From positions 1-64,000 of the forward strand of contig JAHYJE010000014.1 in NCBI GenBank assembly GCA_019429105.1: a DNA stretch of 64,000 nucleotides, in the 5' to 3' direction. The translations under genes were made by a program, and so were the position numbers. Positions 47,570 to 57,333 of this stretch are shown piece after piece (within the stretch, counting starts at the first letter, position 1; each line of letters begins with the position of its first letter). Below the pieces are notes generated by a model. The model was not told the origin of the DNA and ran no database searches. It saw nothing but the letters and a program-made list of their open reading frames with translations. The DNA is from Syntrophobacterales bacterium (lineage in GTDB: Bacteria; Desulfobacterota; Syntrophia; Syntrophales; UBA5619).

Positions 47570-49894
47570 TTATGCAATCATAATTTGTTGTGATTGCGGC
47601 AGGCGCAGTCCCAAAATTTCATCATAAAATTTGCGGTCGGGGTCTTCCAATATGTACCACTCGTCAGAACTTCCCTTGCCATAGCGAAGCTTGGCTGGAA
47701 TTAACACTTCCCAGGCAGCGTGACCTTGCTCAGGCCGGAAGACGCTGACAGTAAGACCTTGCGCTTGCCGCATCCATTGAGCGTTTATCCCTTGTTTGTC
47801 CTGTCTTCTCTGTAAATCATTGAACTGATCAAATTTCTTTTCGTAGGGAACCAGCACCTGAATGGCTGACTGGTCTATCAACCGATATTCCTTAGCGACA
47901 CGAGCGAAGTCGACGGCAGTCATCGCCTCTAAGAGCTCTTTACTTTGGGTCTCAGGTTTGCTCAGATCATACAGCCGGTGATAGTAGTCGCGAAACACCG
48001 CAGGGTCGTTTAAATCAATACCGTCCTTACCAGACAGGGTCAGCATTGTACGGGTTACCTCTGCTGCCTGAAAATAGGCTCGTGTCGGATAACGCCTCCG
48101 ATAGTCTCCTTCGATATCCGGCTCGAATACTCTTACTTCCCCAAATATCCGCTTGCCTGCTTTGTCCGTAAGTTTCCCTTCCCTGTTGCAGCGACCGGCG
48201 GCCTGAGCAATGGAATCCAAGGGTGCGATTGCGCGATAGACAACGGGAAAATCAATATCTACTCCGGCTTCGACGCACTGGGTTGAAATCAATCGACAAG
48301 GTCTGCCTTGCCTCAATTTGTTGTGAACATCGTCCAGAACGGCTTGGCGGTGATAGGCACAGAGATTGGTTGAAAGATGAATGATCGCTTCATCATCCTT
48401 CATTTCGTCAAGGAGCGTTGCCGCATGGCTCTTGAGATTTACGACACAAAGCACTTGTTTCTCGTTCCGAAGTTCCTCCGCCAGCTTGGGCCATTCAGTA
48501 ACTTCATCTTTACTCGGCCAATGGATATTATGCCGCCTGAGCATTTTATAGAGGCGCGGGTAATCCGGAACTGTCTCTGTTGGTTGCCATCCACTGGGAA
48601 CGTAGGACTGTACCGCTTGATTCAAGGTGTCGAATGCCGGTTGGGTTGCGGTAGCAAAAAGAACGGTGGTCCGGTATGTTTTGGACAGATGCGACAAGGC
48701 TGCAAGTGTCGGCACAGTCAATGATTGTGGCAATGTCTGCGCCTCATCAAACATAATGACCGATTCCATAAGATTATGAAGTTTACGGCAAGCTGACGGC
48801 CGATTGGAAAAAAGCGATTCGAGTAGTTGCACATTGGTGGTGATGATAATCGGAGCATCCCAATTCTCCGAGAGAAGCCGACGAGCTCGTTCGGCGGCAA
48901 ACTCCGCGTCACCTTTCGCCTCTTCACTGCCCAGGCCGGCAAGGCTATGATGCTCTAGAACGTAGTGTTCAGGGAATAGCTGGAACACGGCCCGGTAGAT
49001 TGCCGCTGTCTGTTCGATGATTGACAAATAAGGTACAGCAAGGATGATTCTCTTTATGTGAGTATTATTAGATGCGTGCTCTAACGCAAATTTAAGCATG
49101 GCTAAAGTCTTGCCGCTGCCGGTTGGCGCGGTAAACGTGAAGAGTCCGGACTTCGCAGTTGCAGAGAAAGTGGCCATTTCCCAAAGGGCGTTTCTGGCAT
49201 TAAGCACGGTTTTATCAGCCTCATTGATTCCACGAATTTTAGTATCCATGAATAGCTCCAAGGCATTAAGTGATTCCTTGGCTTTAAGTTCAGGACCAGG
49301 GTTGCGACATTTTTTCCCCTCTTTATCCGCTTTAAAATGGGCTTCCGTATCCAGGAAATCGGCATCCGTTAAACAAGAGAAGAGCATTCTTACATTAAGC
49401 ATGGCAGCGATCGGATTTTTAAATCCCTTTTGAATATCAATGATGGGTTCCGAAGGTTTTGAATACTTTAGATTATCTTCTGAAAATCTATTATTCAGGA
49501 GATTTTCATCCGTATCGCTAAGTCTCAGATTGAGGGGATGATGCTTGTCAAGCGTTTCCGGGTTTAAAGCACTGAGCGCGCTCTTTCCTCCTTGCTGTAA
49601 TCCCACATGATGCCCCTGAATAGCCAAAGCTGCTGCGACGGCATGCTGTTTAAGTGCAATCCAAGCTCCTAATGACCAGTGATCTAAGCCGCTTACCTCA
49701 CCACGCAAGCGAGCTTGGAAAAGATCTGCATACTTTCCTATATCATGCAATTGTCCGGCAAGCACTGCCTCGTCAATCCAAGGTACGTCACCACAAAAAT
49801 TTTTGGCTTTTTCAGAAACTTCAGACAAATGATCTGCCAACGGGTGCTTTATTCCTTCCGTATTTGCACTATGTGCGTAGAAACGTTCCGTCAT
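47570..49894 (-). CDS. cas3: Cas3 helicase-nuclease (type I-C)
   Basis: The 774-residue effector. The HD nuclease domain has His22 and the HD pair His50-Asp51 (QLHDIGKYAD). The helicase has Walker A PTGSGKT (257-263), DEAQ box (383-386), FATATQ and QAAGRCNREGK. All look active. Its ATG overlaps the stop of the Bro-N gene by 4 bp, so translation may be coupled to that gene. Confidence 0.96.
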   Translation of the reverse strand: MTERFYAHSANTEGIKHPLADHLSEVSEKAKNFCGDVPWIDEAVLAGQLHDIGKYADLFQARLRGEVSGLDHWSLGAWIALKQHAVAAALAIQGHHVGLQQGGKSALSALNPETLDKHHPLNLRLSDTDENLLNNRFSEDNLKYSKPSEPIIDIQKGFKNPIAAMLNVRMLFSCLTDADFLDTEAHFKADKEGKKCRNPGPELKAKESLNALELFMDTKIRGINEADKTVLNARNALWEMATFSATAKSGLFTFTAPTGSGKTLAMLKFALEHASNNTHIKRIILAVPYLSIIEQTAAIYRAVFQLFPEHYVLEHHSLAGLGSEEAKGDAEFAAERARRLLSENWDAPIIITTNVQLLESLFSNRPSACRKLHNLMESVIMFDEAQTLPQSLTVPTLAALSHLSKTYRTTVLFATATQPAFDTLNQAVQSYVPSGWQPTETVPDYPRLYKMLRRHNIHWPSKDEVTEWPKLAEELRNEKQVLCVVNLKSHAATLLDEMKDDEAIIHLSTNLCAYHRQAVLDDVHNKLRQGRPCRLISTQCVEAGVDIDFPVVYRAIAPLDSIAQAAGRCNREGKLTDKAGKRIFGEVRVFEPDIEGDYRRRYPTRAYFQAAEVTRTMLTLSGKDGIDLNDPAVFRDYYHRLYDLSKPETQSKELLEAMTAVDFARVAKEYRLIDQSAIQVLVPYEKKFDQFNDLQRRQDKQGINAQWMRQAQGLTVSVFRPEQGHAAWEVLIPAKLRYGKGSSDEWYILEDPDRKFYDEILGLRLPQSQQIMIA

Positions 49895-50718
49895 TTTTTT
49901 TCCAACCGCTTTCGCTTTTCCGGCACAGCCAGATAGTTTTCTTTTGAGACAACCATTTTCTTCGTCTCTTTTTCCAGTCCTTCGCGGGCATCCCCGGCAA
50001 TCCGTCCGCCTTTTCTGGCGGCGGCGCGGTTTTCCGTAAAACCCTCGGCGTCTTGCGCTTTGGTGATCTCTGTTGTGGCAGCCTCGCCCAGCATCGAAAA
50101 GATCAGTTCCAGATCGTTCATGTGATCCCGCAGATTTTCGCGTTGCAGCCCCTTCAAATCCTTATACTCAGACGGGGTAAGGCCGAAGGTGGCTCTGGTA
50201 ATTTCGGCCGTCAGAATAGCGTGTTCTTTTTTCTGGCCGACCTGCCGTTTCTTCCATTCGCCAGTCAGCTCGTCCCGGATGGCAATGCCGCGCATCCGCT
50301 TTCCAATCCAGTCGTCGGAATATCCCTTGGCCTGGTAGAGGGCTTTTGTCCGTTTCGTGGATAGCTCTGGGTCTGCGATTTCCTGTACGCGGTCATAGCC
50401 GACCTTTGCCAGCCAGCGTTTGAAGGGTTCAGCCTTGGGCGACGGAAGCGACTGGATGATACGGAAAAGCCCTTCGGTGTTGGCGCAATCCGTTTCGCGC
50501 TGTTTTCCGTCCGGCGCGGTCAATTTCAACCCGTGACAAAATGCCACCACCCCGCTTCCCTCCGTCTTGAGCCTTTGCTTCAATTTTCTCCAGTAGGCGC
50601 CGGGATCGGCGCTCCCCGTCAGTAAGGCGCATACATCAACAACAGAAAACCACCATTCGTTGTTATGAACTACTTTTCTGACTTCGGCGCTATGAAAAAC
50701 TGCCAGTTTTGTTTCCAT
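49891..50718 (-). CDS. Bro-N domain protein overlapping cas3
   Basis: A protein of about 275 residues. The N-terminus (METKLAVFHSAEVRKVVHNN, then WWFSVVDVCALLTGS) is a Bro-N/antirepressor DNA-binding domain as in phage and KilA-type proteins. The C-terminal half is charged, with GRIAGDAREGLEKETKK. ATG 50718 starts the domain; a longer frame to 50772 is unsupported. The stop overlaps cas3 (ATGA). It could regulate the cas operon or simply be a phage remnant; undecided. Confidence 0.85.
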   Translation of the reverse strand: METKLAVFHSAEVRKVVHNNEWWFSVVDVCALLTGSADPGAYWRKLKQRLKTEGSGVVAFCHGLKLTAPDGKQRETDCANTEGLFRIIQSLPSPKAEPFKRWLAKVGYDRVQEIADPELSTKRTKALYQAKGYSDDWIGKRMRGIAIRDELTGEWKKRQVGQKKEHAILTAEITRATFGLTPSEYKDLKGLQRENLRDHMNDLELIFSMLGEAATTEITKAQDAEGFTENRAAARKGGRIAGDAREGLEKETKKMVVSKENYLAVPEKRKRLEKK

Positions 50719-50783
50719 AAATTCAACCCATGATATCGCACGGAATTTGTCCAACAATATTGCCGCCAGCACATTTTCCCCAT

Positions 50784-51543
50784 TCAGATGACTTCCTGTG
50801 GTTTATTCAGATTTTTTATGATCTTGTCAAAATCTGATTCATATAGCTGATCTTGTTTTCGTTTAAACTCTGAATACTCCTTGAGGGCAAGACTCCGGGC
50901 GACTTCATGGCTTACTTTTCCTGCGTCAAGAAGAATCTCGTACTCGGAGAACTGCAAGAATGCATTGAGTTTTTCTATCCAGTCTTTCATGAACATAGGT
51001 TTATTCCGCACCGCCTGCAGTTCCGCAAAATCCAGGTACATGCTCACGATTCGGTTCAGATGATCCAGTTCCTCTTTTCCCAGGTAGTTTTTGTTCGAGC
51101 AAATCATCAAAAAACCGCGCACTGAAACGGGAACCATATTTGAAACGATCGCTGTCGATGGCAAACCCTTTGTGAATATACTGTTTGAGAATAGCGATGG
51201 CCCACTGGCGGAATTGAGTGCCCCGTTCGGAATTGACGCGATAACCAACGGCAATAATGGCCTCAAGGGAATAGCAGATGATTCTCCTGGTCACTGCACG
51301 GCCGCCCTCTTTTTGAACTACCGAGAATTCCTCGGCAGTTGCCGCTTCACTCAGTTCTTTTTCCCTGTATATGTTTTTCAAGTGGAGCGATACGTTATCC
51401 GGGGTGCAATCAAAGAGCTCCGCCATTCGCTTTTGCGATAACCAGATGTTTTCGTTTGCGTACAGCACCTCGATATTGATATTGCCGTCGGGCGTCTGGT
51501 AAACCGTTATCTCGTTGTCAGGCAGTTTTTTCGATTTGCTCAT
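50784..51543 (-). pseudogene. RhuM-family virulence protein with internal deletion
   Basis: The first frame (MSKSKKLPDNEITVYQTPDG onward, with IWLSQKRMAELF and RVNSERGTQFRQWA) is the N-terminal half of RhuM. At about 51095 the sequence jumps to NYLGKEELDHLNRIVSMYLDFAE in another frame, running to LNKPQEVI. Some 80-90 residues are lost relative to the usual roughly 335. The function of RhuM is unknown; this copy is dead. Confidence 0.85.
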
Positions 51544-51699
51544 GTTGTGTCAACCTCCCTAATACTTGCGGGAAATGTGATGCGGATATTTTCGGCGTCA
51601 TTTTTCATCGGAATACCCCCTGGCCCGATCATTCAAAAACCGCACATTTTGCTTCCATCTTTTCGCCCCATGATTCCGTTCTTTCAAACTTACGCATAG

Positions 51700-52989
51700 T
51701 TATACATACATGCCTATAGCTGTGCAGTTGAATTCCTGCTTCATAGAGACCGGTTTCGTTCCGGTCTTGCGACCAGAGTCAGAGCCTTTCTCTCCACAGG
51801 CTGTCACCGGGGAACTCCCGGCGAGGTCGCCTACGACCATCTTTGCGTATGCCTCAAGGTTTATCGCGGCGTTTATGTCCCGGTCGTGGACGCTTCCGCA
51901 TTCGGGACAACTCCATGTACGGCAACTCAGCGGCAACTTGTCCAGTTTGTGACCGCAGAAAGAACAAGTTTTACTGCTTGGATGCCACTGGTCGGCAACC
52001 ACGACGATTCCTCCGTACATGGCAGCTTTGTAGTCAAGCTGTCGCCTGAACTCGAAAAAGCTCATGTCGGCGATTGACCGGGCTAACCTGCTGTTTTTCA
52101 TCATGCCGGAAACATTCAGGTCTTCGATTCCAATCAAGTCAAAACGGCGCGATAGTCCCGTGGTCAGCTTGTGCATGGCGTCATTCCGGATATTGGCAAT
52201 CCTCGCGTGAAGTTTCCCCAGTTTTGTCTTGGTCTTTAACGCATTCTGCGACAGGGGAATCCTTACGCCCTTCGGGATTGCCTGCCGGGGGCGCAGCCCC
52301 GCTTCAGCCTTTGCCGCTTCCATCTTCCGGCTCAGTAAACGGGATAACCGGCGTTGGCGATGAAGAAGAGCCTTGTGCGCCTTCGGCCCTTCAAGCTTTT
52401 CTCCCGTTGATAATGTTGCCAGCGCCGAGATTCCGAGGTCAACTCCGACAGAGCCGTGGTTTTTGGCTTCTGCCGGGATTGACCCGGTTTCTACGGTTAT
52501 ACTGACAAACCATTTGTCCGCCGTCCGGGAAATCGTGGCGGACATGATTTTTCCTTCAAATCTGAGTGATTCGCACATCCTCACCCAACCAAGGTTCGGG
52601 ATGCGGATACGTTTGCCTTTGACGTCGAACTGGTCGTTGGTGATGGTGAAACTGTCATGCAGACCTTTCTTGTGAAACCGTGGATGCTTTGCGCTCCCGT
52701 TGAAGAAATTCCTGAATGCCTGCCCCAACTGCATGATCGCCGTCTGCGGGGCGTTCTTCGTCACTTCCAGCATCCACGGAAACTGCTCCCGCTTGATGCT
52801 GTTGAGCTGCCTTCTCAACGCACCTTCAGAAGGCGCAGGAAGCATCGGATTGGCTTTGTGTTCCTGATACTGTCTGTCCCACTCACACAATGCCCAGTTG
52901 TAGGAAAACCTCGCTGTCCCGGCAGCCTTTTGAAAATAGGTGTGCTGCCTGTTATTCAGCGCCAAGGCTATTTTGTGGGAACGAATCAT
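51700..52989 (-). CDS. tnpB: Stand-alone TnpB (IS200/IS605-type RNA-guided nuclease)
   Basis: A 429-residue TnpB with an intact RuvC triad: Asp184 (GVDLGISAL), Glu289 (GIEDLNV) and Asp371 (HDRDINAA). The zinc finger is Cys342/345/361/364. The N-terminal HTH_OrfB region has ARFSYNWAL. No TnpA is adjacent, so this is an orphan or IS1341-like element. The guide RNA should come from the 3' end of the gene and about 51600-51700; I could not delimit it. Confidence 0.93.
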   Translation of the reverse strand: MIRSHKIALALNNRQHTYFQKAAGTARFSYNWALCEWDRQYQEHKANPMLPAPSEGALRRQLNSIKREQFPWMLEVTKNAPQTAIMQLGQAFRNFFNGSAKHPRFHKKGLHDSFTITNDQFDVKGKRIRIPNLGWVRMCESLRFEGKIMSATISRTADKWFVSITVETGSIPAEAKNHGSVGVDLGISALATLSTGEKLEGPKAHKALLHRQRRLSRLLSRKMEAAKAEAGLRPRQAIPKGVRIPLSQNALKTKTKLGKLHARIANIRNDAMHKLTTGLSRRFDLIGIEDLNVSGMMKNSRLARSIADMSFFEFRRQLDYKAAMYGGIVVVADQWHPSSKTCSFCGHKLDKLPLSCRTWSCPECGSVHDRDINAAINLEAYAKMVVGDLAGSSPVTACGEKGSDSGRKTGTKPVSMKQEFNCTAIGMYV

Positions 52990-53054
52990 ATACTTATCCT
53001 TTTTGTGTAGAGTTGTTCAAGTTTAGATATGTTTGACCTGAACTGTTCTAACCC

Positions 53055-53108
53055 CTTATACCACCTCCGGTACGACAAATGATGTCAGGCCAGATTATTT
53101 TTTAAAAA
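53055..53108. repeat. 54-bp direct repeat, left copy
   Basis: Identical to 54538-54591. It runs from CTTATACCACCTCCGGTACG through ATGATGTCAGGCCAG to a TTTTTTAAAAA tract. On the minus strand it lies 66 bp upstream of tnpB. Confidence 0.95.
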
Positions 53109-53123
53109 TCTTTTTAAAAGAAA

Positions 53124-54494
53124 TCATCGAGGAGTTTTCATGACATAGGTTTTCTTAGGGTCTTTCCGGCTGGTGCCGACTTCGGCCAGAATCCCTTTCT
53201 CGACGAGGCTGCGCAATCTTGTCCGCGCCGTTCTGTCGGTTGTTTCCCACAATTTCGCGGCGTTCTTCGTCGTGATCTCCCCGCAACCGGTGAAGTGCTC
53301 CATCAACGGAGCAAGCCAATCCGGGGCTGTCCGTTCGGAAACGACCCCGGAAAACAGGGTCACACGAAAACTGGCCCCGATTTCCTCGAAGCGCGGCGGT
53401 TGAATGCCTTGAGCCTTGCAGGCGGCGATAATTCGTCCTATCCCCGATCCCCATTGCTCAATCAGCTTAAGTTCCCGAAACACCCGACCGATAATCCGGT
53501 TACGAAGTCGGGACACTCCGGACAAGGCGGCTTCGAGAGTCAGCCCGAAGGGGAGAAAACCGGGATTGGTGATCTCAAGGCGGCCGTCGAAAATAGCTAT
53601 CTTGATGTCCATTCCCCCAAGGGCATAGTCCGCATGAACCACTGCGTTGATAATGGCCTCGCGCACTGCCTGAATGGGATATTCGGGCAAATCCGTCCGT
53701 CGTATCCGCCCGATTTCGGCGGATTGACGGGTATGGCGTTCGATAAAGGAAATAGCGGTCTCGATTGCCTTGGGAAGATATTCATCAATTTCCGTTTGAT
53801 CCAGGAACCGCTCCGTCCCGGTCCCCTGAAAACGGGCGCAGCGGATAACCGCGTCGGGGAATATCGTACGCCGGTTTTTCCCGAAAAGAAGGATGCCCCC
53901 TCGGGTGGGAATGTTCTTGCCCCCTCGATTCACCAACAAACCGAGGGTTGTCATTCTGGCTTCATTTAACGGCCGCGATACCTCGGCAAAAAACTCGGAA
54001 GCGGCTCGGAAGTCTATGGCTTCCGAGTTGACTTCCGTGCAGGGTTGTTCATCAAAAAAAGTATTTCTGGAAAGCCTCCGGATTTCTTCGATGATCTCCG
54101 GGCCGGCGCGCCGGTTCGTGGACCCCAGCCGAATATAGACCCCTTTTTCGATCCCTTCCGATTTGACATAGTAAGGCCCCGGGGTATGGGGCATCGAGAC
54201 GATGATCAATTCCCGGTCGCGCCAGGCGCTTATCTGGATGTCGGGAATCAGCAGAGGCTGTATGCTGTCGGCAAAGGCATTCGCCAACTTTTCCTCATCG
54301 GCGAGCGGATCCGGCAGACCGACGACATCCTTCGTTCGGTCCCTTATGCCAATGACGAGCACGCCGCCTGCGGTGTTGGCAAAGGCGACGACAGACTGAA
54401 CGATTCTGGGCAGAGAACGGCAATTTTCCTTGAATTCAATCGTCTTTCCCTCTTCCCTTGCCAAAAGGTTTTCGACGCTGTTCCAATCGGTCAT
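53124..54494 (-). CDS. AlbA_2 (Schlafen-like) ATP-binding regulator
   Basis: A 456-residue protein. An AlbA_2 domain (EGKTIEFKENCRSLPRIVQ, then AFANTAGGVLVIGI) occupies the first 130 residues. A GHKL-like ATPase part follows (YPIQAVREAIINAVVHADYA and GSGIGRII), then a C-terminal winged helix (ITTKNAAKLWETTDRTARTRL). Such proteins are called transcriptional regulators and often occur in defence or mobile regions. It is enclosed by perfect 54-bp direct repeats. Confidence 0.88.
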   Translation of the reverse strand: MTDWNSVENLLAREEGKTIEFKENCRSLPRIVQSVVAFANTAGGVLVIGIRDRTKDVVGLPDPLADEEKLANAFADSIQPLLIPDIQISAWRDRELIIVSMPHTPGPYYVKSEGIEKGVYIRLGSTNRRAGPEIIEEIRRLSRNTFFDEQPCTEVNSEAIDFRAASEFFAEVSRPLNEARMTTLGLLVNRGGKNIPTRGGILLFGKNRRTIFPDAVIRCARFQGTGTERFLDQTEIDEYLPKAIETAISFIERHTRQSAEIGRIRRTDLPEYPIQAVREAIINAVVHADYALGGMDIKIAIFDGRLEITNPGFLPFGLTLEAALSGVSRLRNRIIGRVFRELKLIEQWGSGIGRIIAACKAQGIQPPRFEEIGASFRVTLFSGVVSERTAPDWLAPLMEHFTGCGEITTKNAAKLWETTDRTARTRLRSLVEKGILAEVGTSRKDPKKTYVMKTPR

Positions 54495-54537
54495 GTTATT
54501 GTCCCGTGAGTTCCCTATTATGTGCCCTTCTGATTTT

Positions 54538-54591
54538 CTTATACCACCTCCGGTACGACAAATGATGTCAGGCCAGATTATTTTTTAAAAA
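54538..54591. repeat. 54-bp direct repeat, right copy
   Basis: A perfect copy of 53055-53108, located between the WYL gene stop (7 bp away) and the start of the AlbA_2 gene (44 bp away). Confidence 0.95.
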
Positions 54592-54597
54592 ATATTT

Positions 54598-55569
54598 TTA
54601 CCGGTAAATTTTCCCCATCCGGACGATTTCCCGTTTGACCGCCTCGCGGAGCTCGTCGGGGGCGACGACCTCGACATCCGCGCCGTATTTCAGGATTTCC
54701 CTTGTGATTTCATAAAGTCCCGATACGGGAAAGCTCAGGGTCAGAGAGCCGTCAGGGGAAAGAACGGTTTGCTGCGCCTCGTGCCACTGCTGTTCGGCGA
54801 CAAGCGGCGAGATCGTCGCTGAAAAGCGCAACGTCGCGGTGGTCGAATTGTCGCCCGTAATCACCCCGAAGTTGCGGCGGATGAACTCTTTGGGCGGGGG
54901 CAGGTCGGGCGGGAGCGGCAGTGTTTCAGCACAGGGTTCGACGGCAAGGATGCGGGAAACGGCGAAATCCCGGATCTCGCGCCGCAGGCCGCAGAAGGCG
55001 ATCAGATGCCAGTTTCCCATATAGCAAAGCAGGTGCAGCGGGCGGATGATCCGCTCGGTCGTCTCGTCGGCGTACGGGGTGTGATAGGAGATCTTCAGCG
55101 CGGTTTCCCCGAACAGGGCGGCCGTTACCGCATGGAAGGTTGCCTCCGGGACACGGTAGTAGGCGATATTTTTGATGGAAATCTTTTCCTCGATCTTCGC
55201 CAGATCAAGCGGTACGGAGGCGCTGCGGACGGGCAGGATATGTTCGACGAGCTCGCGCAGCGCTGTCTTGATTTTGTGGTCGGGAATCGCGGCAGCAAGC
55301 CGGAGCGAAAGGCTGAGCGCCTGAAGTTCTTCCTCCGTGAGCCATACCGGGGGCAGCTCGTAGCAGTTGTTTTCGTATTCGAATCCCCGGCGGCCGGGGT
55401 CGTAGCGAAGCGGGGCATGCAGCCGCTCCTGCATGAATTCGAGATCGCGCTGGGCCTGTCTGGGGGAGATGCCGAATTCGGCGGCCAGCTTCACCGCGTT
55501 CGGAAATGTCCCGGCGCGGATCCTGCCGTGAAACCAGGCGTATCGTTCGTAGGAGAGCTTTCGGGTCAT
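54598..55569 (-). CDS. WYL-domain transcriptional regulator
   Basis: A 323-residue regulator. An N-terminal winged helix (LAAEFGISPRQAQRDLEFM) is followed by a WYL ligand domain (KISYHTPYADETTERIIRPLHLL, then MGNWHLIAFCGLR) and a WCX C-terminal extension. WYL regulators often control defence or DNA-damage genes and sense nucleotides. Adjacent to the AlbA_2 cassette on the same strand; it could regulate it or the upstream divergent HD gene. Confidence 0.92.
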   Translation of the reverse strand: MTRKLSYERYAWFHGRIRAGTFPNAVKLAAEFGISPRQAQRDLEFMQERLHAPLRYDPGRRGFEYENNCYELPPVWLTEEELQALSLSLRLAAAIPDHKIKTALRELVEHILPVRSASVPLDLAKIEEKISIKNIAYYRVPEATFHAVTAALFGETALKISYHTPYADETTERIIRPLHLLCYMGNWHLIAFCGLRREIRDFAVSRILAVEPCAETLPLPPDLPPPKEFIRRNFGVITGDNSTTATLRFSATISPLVAEQQWHEAQQTVLSPDGSLTLSFPVSGLYEITREILKYGADVEVVAPDELREAVKREIVRMGKIYR

Positions 55570-55766
55570 GCGATTTCCCGAATAATAGTTACAGCAACCG
55601 CCGTACGCTGCTTGAAAAGGGTGATTGTCCCTGCGAATCTTTCAGGCCGGTTGTGTCAACAATTATTGGGACTGTCAAGTTTTTTGTGTAAAAGCCTGTT
55701 GAGTTATTCAGATGATTTTGTTATCAATAAAGCGTGATTCAGCATCAATTTGTGGCGTGATAATCA

Positions 55767-56519
55767 ATGGATCAAATACCAAATAAGGAATACCTGCGGG
55801 CCATGTCCCTTGCCCGCAAGCTCGCTGCCGAAGTGGGCGAGCCGCTGTTCTACCGCGAACGAACGCTTGAGCGAACCGCTTCCGAAGAGCTCTTTTCTTC
55901 CGAGCCCCTGGTGCGGGATATTTTGCAGATTATAGAAGCACGGGGGGACTATCTCGGACACGGCCTGATTCACGTCCGCAAAGTCGCCATTGATGCCGGG
56001 GCCTTGATTTTAACGGAAAACGACGAGGAAATGGTCGCTCCTACCGTCAGAAGAATGGTTTTACTGGGGCATCTTGCAGGACTTCTGCACGACATTTGCC
56101 GTCGGGAAAAAAAACATGCAGAAAAAGGCGCCGCCGAAGCATGCAAAATTCTGACCGGCTTTCCCCTCAGCGATCAAGAGCGCCGCTCGATCGCCGGCGC
56201 GATACAAAACCATGAAGCCTTCCGGCCTTTTCAGACGGACACCGCGCCTGCGGTGCAGCTTCTTTCCGATTCCCTTTACGATGCGGACAAATTCCGCTGG
56301 GGGCCGGACAATTTCACCGAAACCATCTGGGCGATGACGGCGCCGCGCGCGATTCCCCTGTGCGAACTTTTGCCGAAGTTCCCCGCCGGCATGCATGGCG
56401 TTGAAAAGATTAAAGAAAGCTTCCGCACGGCAACCGGCCGCAGATATGGCCCTGATTTTATTGAGCGCGGCCTGGAGATCGGCCGCAGACTTTATGCGAT
56501 TTTGACCACCGGCTGCTGA
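55767..56519 (+). CDS. HD-domain phosphohydrolase
   Basis: A 250-residue protein with an HD metal site: GHGLIHVRKVAIDAG, GHLAGLLHDICRREKKHAE and QNHEAFRP, a layout seen in nucleotide or cyclic-nucleotide phosphohydrolases. The substrate is unknown. It is divergent from the WYL regulator and convergent with suhB, 13 bp apart. Confidence 0.82.
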   Translation: MDQIPNKEYLRAMSLARKLAAEVGEPLFYRERTLERTASEELFSSEPLVRDILQIIEARGDYLGHGLIHVRKVAIDAGALILTENDEEMVAPTVRRMVLLGHLAGLLHDICRREKKHAEKGAAEACKILTGFPLSDQERRSIAGAIQNHEAFRPFQTDTAPAVQLLSDSLYDADKFRWGPDNFTETIWAMTAPRAIPLCELLPKFPAGMHGVEKIKESFRTATGRRYGPDFIERGLEIGRRLYAILTTGC

Positions 56520-56532
56520 GCATGCAGAAGTT

Positions 56533-57333
56533 TCAGGGCTCGGCCAGGGGATTGGTCGCGGCGAAGATGCGGACCATCTCGGCGTGAATCAGGCCGTTGG
56601 TGGCGAGGATCTGCGGAGAATGGACATTGTATGCGCCGCCGGCAAGATCGGTGACAACGCCTCCGGCCTCTTCCACGATCAGCCAGCCGGCGGCGGTGTC
56701 CCACGGGGCCAGCTTCAGTTCCCAGAAGCCGTCGAACCGCCCCGCCGCGATAAAGGCCAGATCAAGCGCCGCCGAACCCGCCCGTCTGATTGCCTGGGCA
56801 TGAAGCGCCATCGCCTTGAAGTAATTTATATTATTGTTTCGGTCGGTTCGTATGTCGTAGGGAAAACCTGTTGCTAAAAGAGATCGGGAAAGCGCTGCGG
56901 TAGATGATACATTCAGTCGCCGGCCGTTGAGATATGAACCTGCCCCCTTCTCCGCTGCAAAAAATTCGTCGGACATGGGATTGTAAACGGCGCCCAGAAT
57001 GATCGTTCCCTCAACCTCCAGGGCGATGGAAACCGCGAAAACCGGGTAGCCGTGGGCATAATTGGTGGTTCCGTCCAAGGGATCGATAATCCAGCGGGAT
57101 TCCGAAATATTTATTTTTTCCGGCGATTCCTCCGTCATTATGCCATGATCGGGAAACCTGTGGCTGATCCTCGCGACTATCAGTTCCTCAGAAAGGCGAT
57201 CCGCCTCGGTTACGATATTTATCTCCCCCTTGTACTGAACATCATGCCGGTCATAAAGCCTGCCGCGCAGAAGCGCCCCTGCCGCACGCGCAGTCTCCTC
57301 GATAAACTCTCTCAACTCGTCGTTATTTTGCAT
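56533..57333 (-). CDS. suhB: Inositol monophosphatase family protein
   Basis: A Mg2+-dependent sugar phosphatase. Metal motifs are MTEESPE, WIIDPLDGTTNY and PWDTAAGWLIVEEAGG. ATG 57333 opens the usual sequence; the frame extends to 57489 but that leader is hydrophobic and atypical. Members hydrolyse myo-inositol phosphate or fructose bisphosphate, or modulate ribosomal RNA transcription in Escherichia coli. Confidence 0.92.
   Translation of the reverse strand: MQNNDELREFIEETARAAGALLRGRLYDRHDVQYKGEINIVTEADRLSEELIVARISHRFPDHGIMTEESPEKINISESRWIIDPLDGTTNYAHGYPVFAVSIALEVEGTIILGAVYNPMSDEFFAAEKGAGSYLNGRRLNVSSTAALSRSLLATGFPYDIRTDRNNNINYFKAMALHAQAIRRAGSAALDLAFIAAGRFDGFWELKLAPWDTAAGWLIVEEAGGVVTDLAGGAYNVHSPQILATNGLIHAEMVRIFAATNPLAEP

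Noticed and set aside
53055-54591. Insertion sequence with terminal repeats around the AlbA_2 gene
   Set aside because: Repeats are direct, not inverted, and no transposase is inside.
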